From positions 1 through 64,000 of the forward strand of contig NZ_FMWS01000037.1 of assembly GCF_900103255.1 (NCBI RefSeq): 64,000 nt of DNA, in the 5' to 3' direction. Below, one piece after another: positions 10,143 to 18,984 of the stretch. Below the pieces are notes generated by a model, which worked only from the letters and a program-made list of their open reading frames with translations, did no database searches and was not told where the DNA came from. Positions within the stretch are counted from its first letter, which is position 1. The number at the start of each line of letters is the position of its first letter. Origin of the DNA: Gilliamella bombi. GTDB lineage: Bacteria > Pseudomonadota > Gammaproteobacteria > Enterobacterales > Orbaceae. Made by a program: the position numbers and the translations under genes.

Positions 10143-10763
10143 TTATCTTTGAGGTAACTGCTTAATAAAATTATTAGTTAATAGTTGTTTTATCTCTTTA
10201 CGGTCAATTTGAGAGACATATTCTTTTAGTTGCGTCATTTGTAATCCAGCATAGCCACAAGGGTTAATGTTATTAAAAGGGGAAAGATCCATATCAACAT
10301 TGAATGCAAGTCCATGTAAAGTGCAGCCACGACTGATATGCAAACCAAGTGAACAAATTTTCTTTTCGTTAATATATACTCCTGGTGCATCAGACTTTGC
10401 ATTAGCTATAATACCATAATGGAGCAATGTTTGAATGACACTATTTTCTAAATAACTAACTACATCTCGGATACCTATCTTAAGTCTTTTTAAATCAAAT
10501 AAAATATACATGATTTGTTGACCTGGAGCATGGTAAGTAATTTGACCACCGCGATCGGTCTGAATAACAGGGATATTTGTCTGATTTAATAAATGTTCTG
10601 CTTTACCAACTTTACCTTGGGTAAATACCGGTTCATGCTCGACTAACCAGATTTCATCAAGAGAATGCTCATTGCGTTGTTTGGTAAAGTCATGCATAGC
10701 TTGATAGGTATACACATATGGTTTAATTTTTAAGTCTTTGATTATGACATTATTAATGATCAT
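10143..10763 (-). CDS. lipB: Octanoyl-ACP:protein octanoyltransferase
   Basis: LipB moves octanoate from ACP to the lipoyl-domain lysine, the step before LipA. The active-site Cys lies in NPCGYAGLQ and the partner Lys in KKICSLGLH. The substrate-site segments [25 protein letters not shown] and LHGLAFNVD are complete. The ATG at 10763 is used as start; an in-frame TTG seven codons earlier is possible but has no clear ribosome-binding site. It forms an operon with lipA. Confidence 0.95.
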   Translation of the reverse strand: MIINNVIIKDLKIKPYVYTYQAMHDFTKQRNEHSLDEIWLVEHEPVFTQGKVGKAEHLLNQTNIPVIQTDRGGQITYHAPGQQIMYILFDLKRLKIGIRDVVSYLENSVIQTLLHYGIIANAKSDAPGVYINEKKICSLGLHISRGCTLHGLAFNVDMDLSPFNNINPCGYAGLQMTQLKEYVSQIDRKEIKQLLTNNFIKQLPQR

Positions 10764-11140
10764 AGTTTTTTCTGTTGTCTTCAAGTAATATTATCGAAAT
10801 TTTTACAAGTATATAACAGATTTTGTAATAACTTGACAACTTGTAGTTATTCTAAGCATAGCTGTTAGGAATAATATTTAAATTTATTATTAAGTAAAAT
10901 TTAGTTATTTATCAGATAAATACCATTTATTTTATTATTAGTATTGAAATAGTTGATTAATTTGATAGGAATTAACATTCTTTTCAAAGCGGCAGTTTGC
11001 TTTACTTTTTTTTTTTAAATGGCAGACTGATATTAATGAAGCTCCGTAATGCAGAGTTTAAGCTTTCTTTTATTACGTTTTGTAATGTAATTGAGAATAG
11101 CAAATAATGCATTTTTCTAAACAAAAAAAGAGGTTTTTAT
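10764..11140. promoter_or_regulatory. Divergent promoter region lipB / aceE
   Basis: About 375 AT-rich bases separate the divergent lipBA and aceEF-lpd operons, with no gene. No pdhR-like regulator is present. A TTGACA at 10833-10838 could be a -35 element, but I see no good -10 at the right distance. An imperfect inverted repeat AAAGC...GCTTT (10986-11003) and a T10 run follow. The ribosome-binding site of aceE is an AGAGG seven bases before the ATG. Confidence 0.35.
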
Positions 11141-13807
11141 ATGTCGGACATGCAAATGAATGATGTCGATCCCATTGAAACACAAGATTGGCTCAAAAGT
11201 GTTGAGTCTATTATTCGAGAAGAAGGAATCGAACGTGCACAGTATATTATTGAACAAATAGTTAATAAGGCGAGAGATGGGGGTGTTCCAGTACTTTTTG
11301 GATCTTCAACAAGTAATTATGTCAATACTATTCCAGTAGAAGAGCAACCTACTTATCCTGGCGATTGGGAAATAGAAAGACGTATTCGTTCAATTGTCCG
11401 TTGGAATGCAATTATGATGGTGTTACGAGCTTCAAAGAAAGATTTAGAGCTTGGTGGACATATGGCATCGTTCCAATCTGCAGCTACTTTTTATGAAGTC
11501 TGTTTTAACCACTTTTTCCGTGCTCGTAATGAAAAAGATGGCGGTGATTTAATTTACTTCCAAGGGCACATCTCACCAGGTATTTATTCTCGAGCCTTTA
11601 TTGAAGGACGTTTAACCGAAGAGCAATTAGATAATTTCCGTCAAGAAGTTCATGGTAAAGGTTTACCATCATACCCTCATCCTAAATTGCTTCCAGAATT
11701 TTGGCAATTTCCAACAGTATCGATGGGGCTTGGTCCTGTTAATGCCATTTATCAAGCACGTTTCTTAAAATATTTAGAAAATCGTGGGTTGAAAGATACT
11801 TCTGAACAAACTGTCTATGCTTTCTTAGGTGATGGTGAGATGGATGAACCAGAATCAAAAGGTGCAATTACCGTTGCAACACGAGAAAAACTAGATAATT
11901 TAGTTTTTGTTATCAACTGTAATTTACAACGTTTAGATGGTCCAGTAACGGGTAATGGCAAAATTATCAATGAACTAGAAGGTGTATTTGCTGGTGCTGG
12001 TTGGAACGTAATTAAAGTTCTTTGGGGTGACCGTTGGGATAAACTTCTCCAAAAAGATAAATCTGGTAAGTTAATTCGACTAATGAATGAAACACTTGAT
12101 GGTGATTATCAAACATTAAAATCAAAAGACGGTGCTTATGTTCGCGAGCATTTCTTTGGTAAATACCCTGAAACTGCTGAATTAGTTAAAGATATGTCTG
12201 ATGAAGAAATCTTTAGATTAAACCGTGGTGGTCAAGATCCTGCTAAAATGTTTGCAGCATTCCAACGAGCAAAAGAAACTAAAGATCGCCCAACTGTTAT
12301 TCTTGCTCACACCATAAAAGGTTATGGTATGGGGGCTGCTGCTGAAGCAAAAAATATCGCTCACCAAGTGAAAAAAATGAATATGGATGGCGTGCGTCAT
12401 GTTCGCGATTTCTTCAATATTCCAGTGACAGATGAAGCACTTGAAAAATTACCATACATCAAATTTGAGGAACACACGCCAGAATACAAATACATTCATG
12501 AGCGTCGTGAAGCGTTACATGGTTATGTACCATCTAGATTAACTCATTTTTCAGGAACTGTTTCAATTCCTCCATTAAGTGAATTTGCGTCATTACTTGA
12601 AGCTCAATCGAAAGAAATATCAACCACTATAGCATTTGTCCGTGCGCTTAATATTATGCTTAAGGATAAAGAACTTGCTCCACGTTTAGTACCGATTCTA
12701 GCTGATGAAGCACGTACTTTTGGTATGGAAGGTTTATTCCGTCAAATTGGTATTTATAATCCACACGGTCAACAATATACACCACAAGATAAAGAACAAG
12801 TGGCTTATTATCGTGAAGATGAGAAAGGTCAAATTCTTCAAGAAGGAATTAATGAATGTGGTGCAACGGCTTCTTGGATTGCTGCGGCCACTTCATATAG
12901 CACAAATGATTTTCCAATGATTCCATTCTACATTTACTATTCAATGTTTGGATTCCAACGTATTGGTGATCTAATGTGGGCAGCAGGTGATCAACAAGCA
13001 CGTGGATTTATGATTGGTGGAACCTCTGGTCGTACAACGCTAAATGGTGAAGGTCTACAACACCAAGATGGTCACAGTCACATTCAAGCATTAACCATCC
13101 CTAACTGTATATCATATGATCCTGCTTATGCTTATGAAGTTGCAGTAATCATGCAAGACGGTTTACGTCGCATGTATGGTGAGCAAGAAAACGTTTACTA
13201 CTACATTACAACTCTCAATGAAAACTACGCACAACCAGCAATGCCAGAAGGTGCAGAAGAGGGCATTCGACGAGGTATTTATAAACTAGATACCGTTGAG
13301 GGTCAAAAAGGCAAACCGACTGTTCAGTTACTAGGTTCAGGCTCTATTTTACGCCATGTTCGTGAAGCGGCTGAAATCTTAGCTAAAAATTATGGTATTA
13401 GCTCAGAAGTTTATAGCGTAACATCATTTACTGAACTGGCTCGTGATGGTCAAGATTGTGAACGATATAATATGTTGCATCCAAGTGAAACACCAAAAGT
13501 GCCTTATGTTGCACAAATTATGAATAACAATCCAGCGGTGGTTTCAACTGATTATATGAAATTGTTTGCTGAGCAAATTCGTGGATTTGTACCTGCTGAA
13601 AGTTATCGAGTACTCGGTACTGACGGTTTCGGTCGCAGTGATAGCCGTGAAAATTTACGTCATCACTTTGAAGTCGATGCATCTTATGTTGTGGTTGCAG
13701 CATTGGGTGAACTTGCTAAACGTGGTGATATTGAAGTTAGCGTTGTTGAAGATGCGATCAAAAAATTCGAAATCAATGCCGATAAACTTAATCCACGAAT
13801 TGCATAA
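11141..13807 (+). CDS. aceE: Pyruvate dehydrogenase E1 component (homodimeric)
   Basis: AceE is the thiamine-diphosphate-dependent E1 that decarboxylates pyruvate and reductively acetylates the lipoyl arms of AceF. At 888 residues it is nearly the same length as the E. coli enzyme (887). The ThDP/Mg motif is clear (GDGEMDEPESKGA followed by VINCN), as are the active-site segments QGHISPG and LQHQDGHSH. It is the first gene of aceE-aceF-lpd, with 12 bases to aceF. Confidence 0.97.
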   Translation: MSDMQMNDVDPIETQDWLKSVESIIREEGIERAQYIIEQIVNKARDGGVPVLFGSSTSNYVNTIPVEEQPTYPGDWEIERRIRSIVRWNAIMMVLRASKKDLELGGHMASFQSAATFYEVCFNHFFRARNEKDGGDLIYFQGHISPGIYSRAFIEGRLTEEQLDNFRQEVHGKGLPSYPHPKLLPEFWQFPTVSMGLGPVNAIYQARFLKYLENRGLKDTSEQTVYAFLGDGEMDEPESKGAITVATREKLDNLVFVINCNLQRLDGPVTGNGKIINELEGVFAGAGWNVIKVLWGDRWDKLLQKDKSGKLIRLMNETLDGDYQTLKSKDGAYVREHFFGKYPETAELVKDMSDEEIFRLNRGGQDPAKMFAAFQRAKETKDRPTVILAHTIKGYGMGAAAEAKNIAHQVKKMNMDGVRHVRDFFNIPVTDEALEKLPYIKFEEHTPEYKYIHERREALHGYVPSRLTHFSGTVSIPPLSEFASLLEAQSKEISTTIAFVRALNIMLKDKELAPRLVPILADEARTFGMEGLFRQIGIYNPHGQQYTPQDKEQVAYYREDEKGQILQEGINECGATASWIAAATSYSTNDFPMIPFYIYYSMFGFQRIGDLMWAAGDQQARGFMIGGTSGRTTLNGEGLQHQDGHSHIQALTIPNCISYDPAYAYEVAVIMQDGLRRMYGEQENVYYYITTLNENYAQPAMPEGAEEGIRRGIYKLDTVEGQKGKPTVQLLGSGSILRHVREAAEILAKNYGISSEVYSVTSFTELARDGQDCERYNMLHPSETPKVPYVAQIMNNNPAVVSTDYMKLFAEQIRGFVPAESYRVLGTDGFGRSDSRENLRHHFEVDASYVVVAALGELAKRGDIEVSVVEDAIKKFEINADKLNPRIA

Positions 13808-13819
13808 GAGGTTATTATA

Positions 13820-15415
13820 ATGAGTATTCAAATCAAATTACCTGATATCGGTGGTGACGAAGTAGAAGTAACCGAAATTCTGGTTAAAATAGGTGATAAA
13901 GTTGAAGCTGATCAGTCAATTATGACAGTTGAAGGTGATAAAGCATCAATGGAAATCCCTGCACCACAGGCTGGTATTGTTAAATCTATTTCTGTAAAAA
14001 TTGGCGATAAAGTCAAAACAGGCGTTGACATTATGGTCTTTGATGGGCAAGGTGGCGAAACTGCTGCTCCAGCTCCAGCTACAGCACAAGAAGCACCAAA
14101 AGTTGAAGTAACGCCAACTGCAACTAGCCAAATTGTAGATGTAAAAGTTCCAGATATTGGTGGTGATGAAGTCGAAGTAACGGAAATTTTGGTAAAAGTA
14201 GGTGATACTATATCTGTTGATGATTCATTAATTACCGTTGAGGGTGATAAAGCCTCAATGGAAGTACCAGCAACCATTGCTGGTACGGTTAAAAGTATCA
14301 CGATAAAAGTGGGTGATAAAGTGAAAACAGGTTCCAAAATCATGGAATTTGAAACCACATCTAGTGCAGCTCCAGTTACTCAAGCAGCTCCAGCTGCCGC
14401 AGCGCCTGTTGCTGAAAAAGCAGCACCTGAGCCAACGCCAGCACCAGTTGCTGCAAAATCAGCGCCTGCTTCATCAAGCAATGAGTTTGTTGAAAACGAT
14501 GCTTATGCTCATGCAACACCATCTGTACGTCGTTTAGCACGTGAATTTGGGGTAAATTTAGCAAAAGTTACTGCTACAGGTCCTAAAAACCGTATTTTAC
14601 GTGAAGACATTCAAACTTACGTAAAAAATGCTGTTAAACAAATTGAAAGTGGCGCTACAGGTGGTGCATTACCTGGTCTATTACCATGGCCTAAAGTTGA
14701 TTTTAGCAAATTTGGTGAAGTTGAAAGTTTACCATTAACTAAAATTCAAAAAGTATCAGGTGCAAATTTACACCGTAACTGGGTAATGATTCCGCATGTG
14801 ACAGAATTTGATGAAACAGATATTACTGATTTAGAAGCATTCCGTAAGCAACAAAATGCAGAAGCAGAAAAGAAAAAACTTGATCTTAAGATCACGCCAC
14901 TTGTGTTTATCATGAAAGCGGTAGCAAGTGCATTAACAGCGTATCCACGCTTTAATAGCTCATTATCTGAAGATGCCCAAACCTTAATTATCAAAAAATA
15001 CATTAATATTGGCGTTGCTGTCGATACACCAAATGGTCTTGTAGTACCAGTATTTAAAGATGTTGATAAAAAGGGTATTGTTGAACTTTCTCGTGAGCTT
15101 GCGGCAATTTCTAAAAAGGCACGTGAAGGTAAATTGACAGGTAGCGATATGCAAGGTGGATGTTTCACTATTTCTAGCCTTGGTGGCATTGGTACAACCT
15201 CGTTTACACCAATTGTTAATGCGCCAGAAGTTGGTATTTTAGGTGTATCTCGCTCTAGCATGAAACCAGTTTGGAATGGCAAAGAGTTTACACCACGGCT
15301 AATGTTGCCATTATCATTATCATTCGATCACCGAGTTATTGATGGTGCTGATGGTGCACGCTTCTTAAGCCATATTGTTAACGTCTTATCCGACTTACGT
15401 CGTTTAGTGATGTAA
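13820..15415 (+). CDS. aceF: Pyruvate dehydrogenase E2, dihydrolipoamide acetyltransferase
   Basis: AceF forms the 24-mer core of the pyruvate dehydrogenase complex and transfers acetyl groups to CoA. There are two N-terminal lipoyl domains (about residues 1-75 and 108-182), each with the lipoylated Lys in EGDKASME. An Ala/Pro-rich linker follows, then the peripheral subunit-binding domain ([14 protein letters not shown]) and the catalytic domain with the active-site His and Asp in [13 protein letters not shown]. coli has three lipoyl domains; two, as here, occur in other gammaproteobacteria. A 16-base gap leads to lpd. Confidence 0.97.
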   Translation: MSIQIKLPDIGGDEVEVTEILVKIGDKVEADQSIMTVEGDKASMEIPAPQAGIVKSISVKIGDKVKTGVDIMVFDGQGGETAAPAPATAQEAPKVEVTPTATSQIVDVKVPDIGGDEVEVTEILVKVGDTISVDDSLITVEGDKASMEVPATIAGTVKSITIKVGDKVKTGSKIMEFETTSSAAPVTQAAPAAAAPVAEKAAPEPTPAPVAAKSAPASSSNEFVENDAYAHATPSVRRLAREFGVNLAKVTATGPKNRILREDIQTYVKNAVKQIESGATGGALPGLLPWPKVDFSKFGEVESLPLTKIQKVSGANLHRNWVMIPHVTEFDETDITDLEAFRKQQNAEAEKKKLDLKITPLVFIMKAVASALTAYPRFNSSLSEDAQTLIIKKYINIGVAVDTPNGLVVPVFKDVDKKGIVELSRELAAISKKAREGKLTGSDMQGGCFTISSLGGIGTTSFTPIVNAPEVGILGVSRSSMKPVWNGKEFTPRLMLPLSLSFDHRVIDGADGARFLSHIVNVLSDLRRLVM

Positions 15416-15431
15416 TTAAGGAGATCAAATT

Positions 15432-16856
15432 ATGAGTCAAGATGTTAAAACACAAGTTGTGGTTTTAGGAGCAGGACCAGCGGGTTATTCCGCTGCGTTC
15501 CGTGCTGCCGACCTTGGACTAGAAGTTACCCTTGTTGAACGTTATTCAACACTTGGTGGTGTTTGTTTAAATGTAGGCTGTATTCCATCAAAAGCATTAC
15601 TTCATGTTGCTAAAGTAATGGATGAAGCAAAATCATTAACCGAACATGGTATCCATTTTGGTACACCTAGACTTGAATTAGACAAAGTGCGTGGCTGGAA
15701 AGAAAAAGTAATTAGTCAACTGACTAATGGACTAGCTGGTATGGCCAAAATGCGCAAAGTCAATGTTATTCAAGGTGAAGCACAGTTTACTGGTAGTCAT
15801 ACAATGGAGGTAACTTCATCAAAAGGAATCACTAAGATCACCTTTGATAATGCAATTATTGCAGCGGGCTCTCGTCCAATCAAGTTGCCTTTTATTCCAC
15901 ATGATGATCCTCGTATTTGGGATTCTACAGATGCCTTAGCCTTAACCACCATTCCTAAAAAATTATTATTGATGGGTGGCGGAATTATAGGTCTTGAAAT
16001 GGGGACTGTATACCATGCACTTGGTTCAGAAGTCGATGTAGTTGAAATGTTTGATCAAGTGATTCCGGCTGCTGATAAAGATGTAATTAAAGTCTTTACT
16101 AAACAGATCCAAAAGAAATTCACTTTACGATTGGAAACTAAAGTTACTACCGTTGAAGCAAAACATGATGCAATTTATGTTACCATGGAAAAGAAAGACG
16201 GCAGCACCGAAACTCATACTTATGATGCGGTATTAGTGGCTATTGGTCGTACACCAAATGGTAAGTTAATTAGTGCGGAAAAAGCAGGCGTTAATGTTAC
16301 TGACCGTGGATTTATCGAAGTCGATAAACAGATGCGTACCAATGTTCCGCATATCTATGCAATTGGAGATATTGTTGGTCAACCAATGCTTGCGCACAAA
16401 GGCGTACACGAAGGTCATGTGGCAGCAGAAGTAATTGCAGGTAAAAAACACTTCTTTGATCCAAAAACCATTCCTTCTATCGCTTATACTGAACCTGAAG
16501 TTGCTTGGGTTGGTTTAACTGAAAAAGAAGCGAAAGAGAAAGGTATTGATTATGAAGTATCAATCTTCCCATGGGCAGCTTCAGGACGAGCTATTGCTTC
16601 TGATTGCTCTGAAGGGATGACAAAACTGATCTTCAATAAAGCAGATAATCGCCTATTAGGTGGTGCGGTTGTTGGTGCAAATGGTGGTGAATTACTTGGT
16701 GAAATCACCTTAGCTGTCGAAATGGGTTGTGATGCCGAAGATATCGCATTAACAATTCATGCTCACCCAACATTGCATGAATCAATTGGCTTAGCCTCTG
16801 AAATTTATGAAGGCTCTGTCACTGATTTACCAAATGCTAAAGCGAAGAAGAAATAG
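15432..16856 (+). CDS. lpd: Dihydrolipoamide dehydrogenase (E3)
   Basis: Lpd reoxidises dihydrolipoamide with FAD and NAD+, serving the pyruvate and other 2-oxoacid dehydrogenases. The 474-residue protein matches the E. coli length. It has the FAD-binding GAGPAGYSAA, the redox disulfide GGVCLNVGCIPSK, the NAD-binding GGGIIGLEMG, a second FAD segment IYAIGDI and the catalytic His/Glu pair in HAHPTLHES. An AAGGAG ribosome-binding site precedes the ATG. It is the last gene of the operon, with a strong terminator 30 bases on. Confidence 0.97.
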   Translation: MSQDVKTQVVVLGAGPAGYSAAFRAADLGLEVTLVERYSTLGGVCLNVGCIPSKALLHVAKVMDEAKSLTEHGIHFGTPRLELDKVRGWKEKVISQLTNGLAGMAKMRKVNVIQGEAQFTGSHTMEVTSSKGITKITFDNAIIAAGSRPIKLPFIPHDDPRIWDSTDALALTTIPKKLLLMGGGIIGLEMGTVYHALGSEVDVVEMFDQVIPAADKDVIKVFTKQIQKKFTLRLETKVTTVEAKHDAIYVTMEKKDGSTETHTYDAVLVAIGRTPNGKLISAEKAGVNVTDRGFIEVDKQMRTNVPHIYAIGDIVGQPMLAHKGVHEGHVAAEVIAGKKHFFDPKTIPSIAYTEPEVAWVGLTEKEAKEKGIDYEVSIFPWAASGRAIASDCSEGMTKLIFNKADNRLLGGAVVGANGGELLGEITLAVEMGCDAEDIALTIHAHPTLHESIGLASEIYEGSVTDLPNAKAKKK

Positions 16857-16885
16857 TAATAAAAGGTCATTTATATACTTAATAG

Positions 16886-16925
16886 AATGCCGTTAGCTCA
16901 AACTAACGGCATTTTTATTTTTTAT
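16886..16925 (+). terminator. Rho-independent terminator of aceEF-lpd
   Basis: A perfect 10-bp stem (ATGCCGTTAG with CTAACGGCAT) with a 6-base loop is followed by TTTTATTTTTT. Two further copies, at 17875-17912 and 18856-18893, mark the ends of the tandem duplication. Confidence 0.9.
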
Positions 16926-17234
16926 AAGATAATTTTTGTCAAAAAGTTTCAGGTAACTATACGTTTCAGTAAAAAATGAATCAAATAACTAAGTATTGAT
17001 CTTAATGAAAACGAGAGATAAATAAGTTATATATCTTTGATAACTTTGGTAAACGTCAATACCCTAGTATTGGTTATTAACAGGTGTCTTTATATTATTA
17101 AAAAGATTACAATACTTAGGATTTTATTCAGATGATTTAGATGATTTATCTAAGATAAATTTGTCTGTAAGTATATTAAGAGATTTTTCAAAAAAACGAT
17201 ACCAATCAAAATAAATTGAAAAAATGAGGTTAAT

Positions 17235-17591
17235 ATGAACACACAGGAAATACAAACAAAATACGGCATTATTTATGCACGAAATGCATTGATATTATCT
17301 GACGTTAAATTAGAATGTATACCATTCACTTTGATGGTCAATACATCATTATCACTAGCAGGCTGTAAGCCAAAAATCTTAAATGTTCCAGAAGTTAAAG
17401 TTACATTTATTTTTAGTGATATTGATAGCTTATCTATTTATCTAATAGATGAATACCCTTATGAAAAATATTCAAAATCTAGTTTTGATTTAGTAGATGA
17501 AGTTCATAAAAAAGGCAAGCAACGCGTAATTCTTAGTACTTATGATCATATTTTTGATGTTATTGGCAGATATAAAATTGAATATGATTAA
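17235..17591 (+). CDS. Hypothetical 118-aa protein, copy 1
   Basis: I do not recognise this family. The product is soluble, without signal peptide or membrane helix, and predicted to be rich in beta strands (VKVTFIFSD, RVILSTYDHIF, YKIEYD). A GAGG ribosome-binding site lies close to the ATG. A small single-domain protein in tandem near-identical copies beside a defence island suggests an orphan immunity protein or an antitoxin-like factor, but that is a guess from context. Copy 2 lies 981 bases downstream. The two proteins differ at four positions, all in the first 55 residues; the last 60 codons look identical in DNA. Confidence 0.7.
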   Translation: MNTQEIQTKYGIIYARNALILSDVKLECIPFTLMVNTSLSLAGCKPKILNVPEVKVTFIFSDIDSLSIYLIDEYPYEKYSKSSFDLVDEVHKKGKQRVILSTYDHIFDVIGRYKIEYD

Positions 17592-17771
17592 TTGATAGAA
17601 GAAATACCAACATAAACCTATCTATTGTTGGTTGTTGACAGCCTAAAAATACTCAGTAAGTATTGGTAATAGAAATTATTATAAATAAAATTCATAAAAC
17701 ACGGTTCTATCTTTCAGCCTTTGATTAAATAGCTTGGAATTTTGATTCACAAAGTATTAAACAATATTTGG

Positions 17772-17870
17772 ATGTTGGTAACAGAATTTGATATGTTAAA
17801 ACTGAATGTTTTTGCTGATCAAAATTTAATATTTGAACACACCTTTCCTGTTGCATCCTTATTTACTTAA
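17772..17870 (+). CDS. Small ORF or gene remnant within duplication unit 1
   Basis: A 32-codon frame (MLVTEFDMLKLNVFADQNL...) ends five bases before the copied terminator. It is kept open in both units; the two visible changes are Q to E and T to A. There is no clear ribosome-binding site. It may be the C-terminal end of a lost gene or mere chance. The rest of 17592-18215 is AT-rich and has no other frame. Confidence 0.25.
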   Translation: MLVTEFDMLKLNVFADQNLIFEHTFPVASLFT

Positions 17871-18215
17871 TAAAATGCCGTTAGCTTAAACTAACGGCAT
17901 TTTTATTTTTTTATAAGATAATTTTTGTCAAAAAGTTTCAGGTAACTATACGTTTCAGTAAAAAATGAATTAAATAACTAAGTGTTGATCTTAATGAAAA
18001 CGAGAGATAAATAAGTTATATATCATTGATAACTTTCGTAAACGTCAATACCCTAGTATTGGTTATTAACAGATGTCTTTATATTATTAAAAAGATTAGA
18101 ATACTTAGGATTTTATTCAGATGATTTATCGCAGATAAATTTGTCTGTAAATATATAAAAAGATTTTTCAGAAAAACAATACCCATTAATAATAAATTGA
18201 AAAAATGAGGTTTAT

Positions 18216-18572
18216 ATGAATACACAGGAAATACAAACAAAATACGGCATTATTTATACACGCAATGCATTGATATTATCTGACGTTAAATTAGAATGTA
18301 TACCATTCACTTTGATGGTCAATACATCATTATCATTAGCAGGCTGTAAGCCAGAAATCCTAGATGCTCCAGAAGTTAAAGTTACATTTATTTTTAGTGA
18401 TATTGATAGCTTATCTATTTATCTAATAGATGAATACCCTTATGAAAAATATTCAAAATCTAGTTTTGATTTAGTAGATGAAGTTCATAAAAAAGGCAAG
18501 CAACGCGTAATTCTTAGTACTTATGATCATATTTTTGATGTTATTGGCAGATATAAAATTGAATATGATTAA
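18216..18572 (+). CDS. Hypothetical 118-aa protein, copy 2
   Basis: This is the second copy of the unknown 118-residue protein. Against copy 1 the visible changes are A15T, K47E, N50D and V51A, with a few silent changes in the same 5' half. The 3' half is identical, which points to gene conversion or a very recent duplication. It has the same GAGG ribosome-binding site. It ends about 410 bases before the convergent type III restriction gene; the gap holds the second small ORF, the third terminator copy and the partial third unit. Confidence 0.7.
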   Translation: MNTQEIQTKYGIIYTRNALILSDVKLECIPFTLMVNTSLSLAGCKPEILDAPEVKVTFIFSDIDSLSIYLIDEYPYEKYSKSSFDLVDEVHKKGKQRVILSTYDHIFDVIGRYKIEYD

Positions 18573-18752
18573 TTGATAGAAGCAATACCAACATAAACCT
18601 ATCTATTGTTGGTTGTTGACAGCCTAAAAATACTCAGTAATCATTGGTAATAGAAATTATTATAAATAAAATTCATAAAACACGGTTCTATCTTTCTGCC
18701 TTTGATTAAATAGCTTGGAATATTGATTCACACAGTATTAAACAATATTTGG

Positions 18753-18851
18753 ATGTTGGTAACAGAATTTGATATGTTAAAACTGAATGTTTTTGCTGAT
18801 GAAAATTTAATATTTGAACACGCCTTTCCTGTTGCATCCTTATTTACTTAA
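18753..18851 (+). CDS. Small ORF or gene remnant within duplication unit 2
   Basis: This is the 32-codon counterpart of 17772-17870, at the same place before the terminator copy. Conservation of the frame over 99 bases between near-identical copies is weak evidence for coding. Confidence 0.2.
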   Translation: MLVTEFDMLKLNVFADENLIFEHAFPVASLFT

Positions 18852-18984
18852 TAAAATGCCGTTAGCTTAAACTAACGGCATTTTTATTTTTTTATAAGAC
18901 AATTTTTGTCAAAAAGTTTCAGGTAACTATACGTTTCAGTAAAAAATAAATTATCTATAACTATATTTTTAAATGAAAGTAATT

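Larger units (their letters stand above)
16887..18950 (+). repeat. Tandem duplication, two units of about 981-988 bp plus a partial third
   Basis: Starting at the lpd terminator stem (16887), the sequence repeats at 17875 and again from 18856 to about 18950. Units one and two each hold the terminator, a shared 60-base block ('gtttcaggtaactatacg'), about 260 bases of AT-rich leader, a 118-codon gene and about 280 bases of downstream sequence. The third copy has only the terminator and the shared block. Spacing is 988 then 981 bases. The copies are nearly identical, so the duplication is recent or kept uniform by gene conversion; the terminator-plus-block is the likely recombination site. Confidence 0.9.

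Noticed and set aside
10833-10861. TTGACA as the -35 of an aceE promoter
   Set aside because: No acceptable -10 hexamer at 16-18 bases, so not listed as a promoter.
13912-14564. Several overlapping frames across the aceF linker and lipoyl domains
   Set aside because: They are shadows of the highly biased Ala/Pro and Val/Lys coding of aceF.
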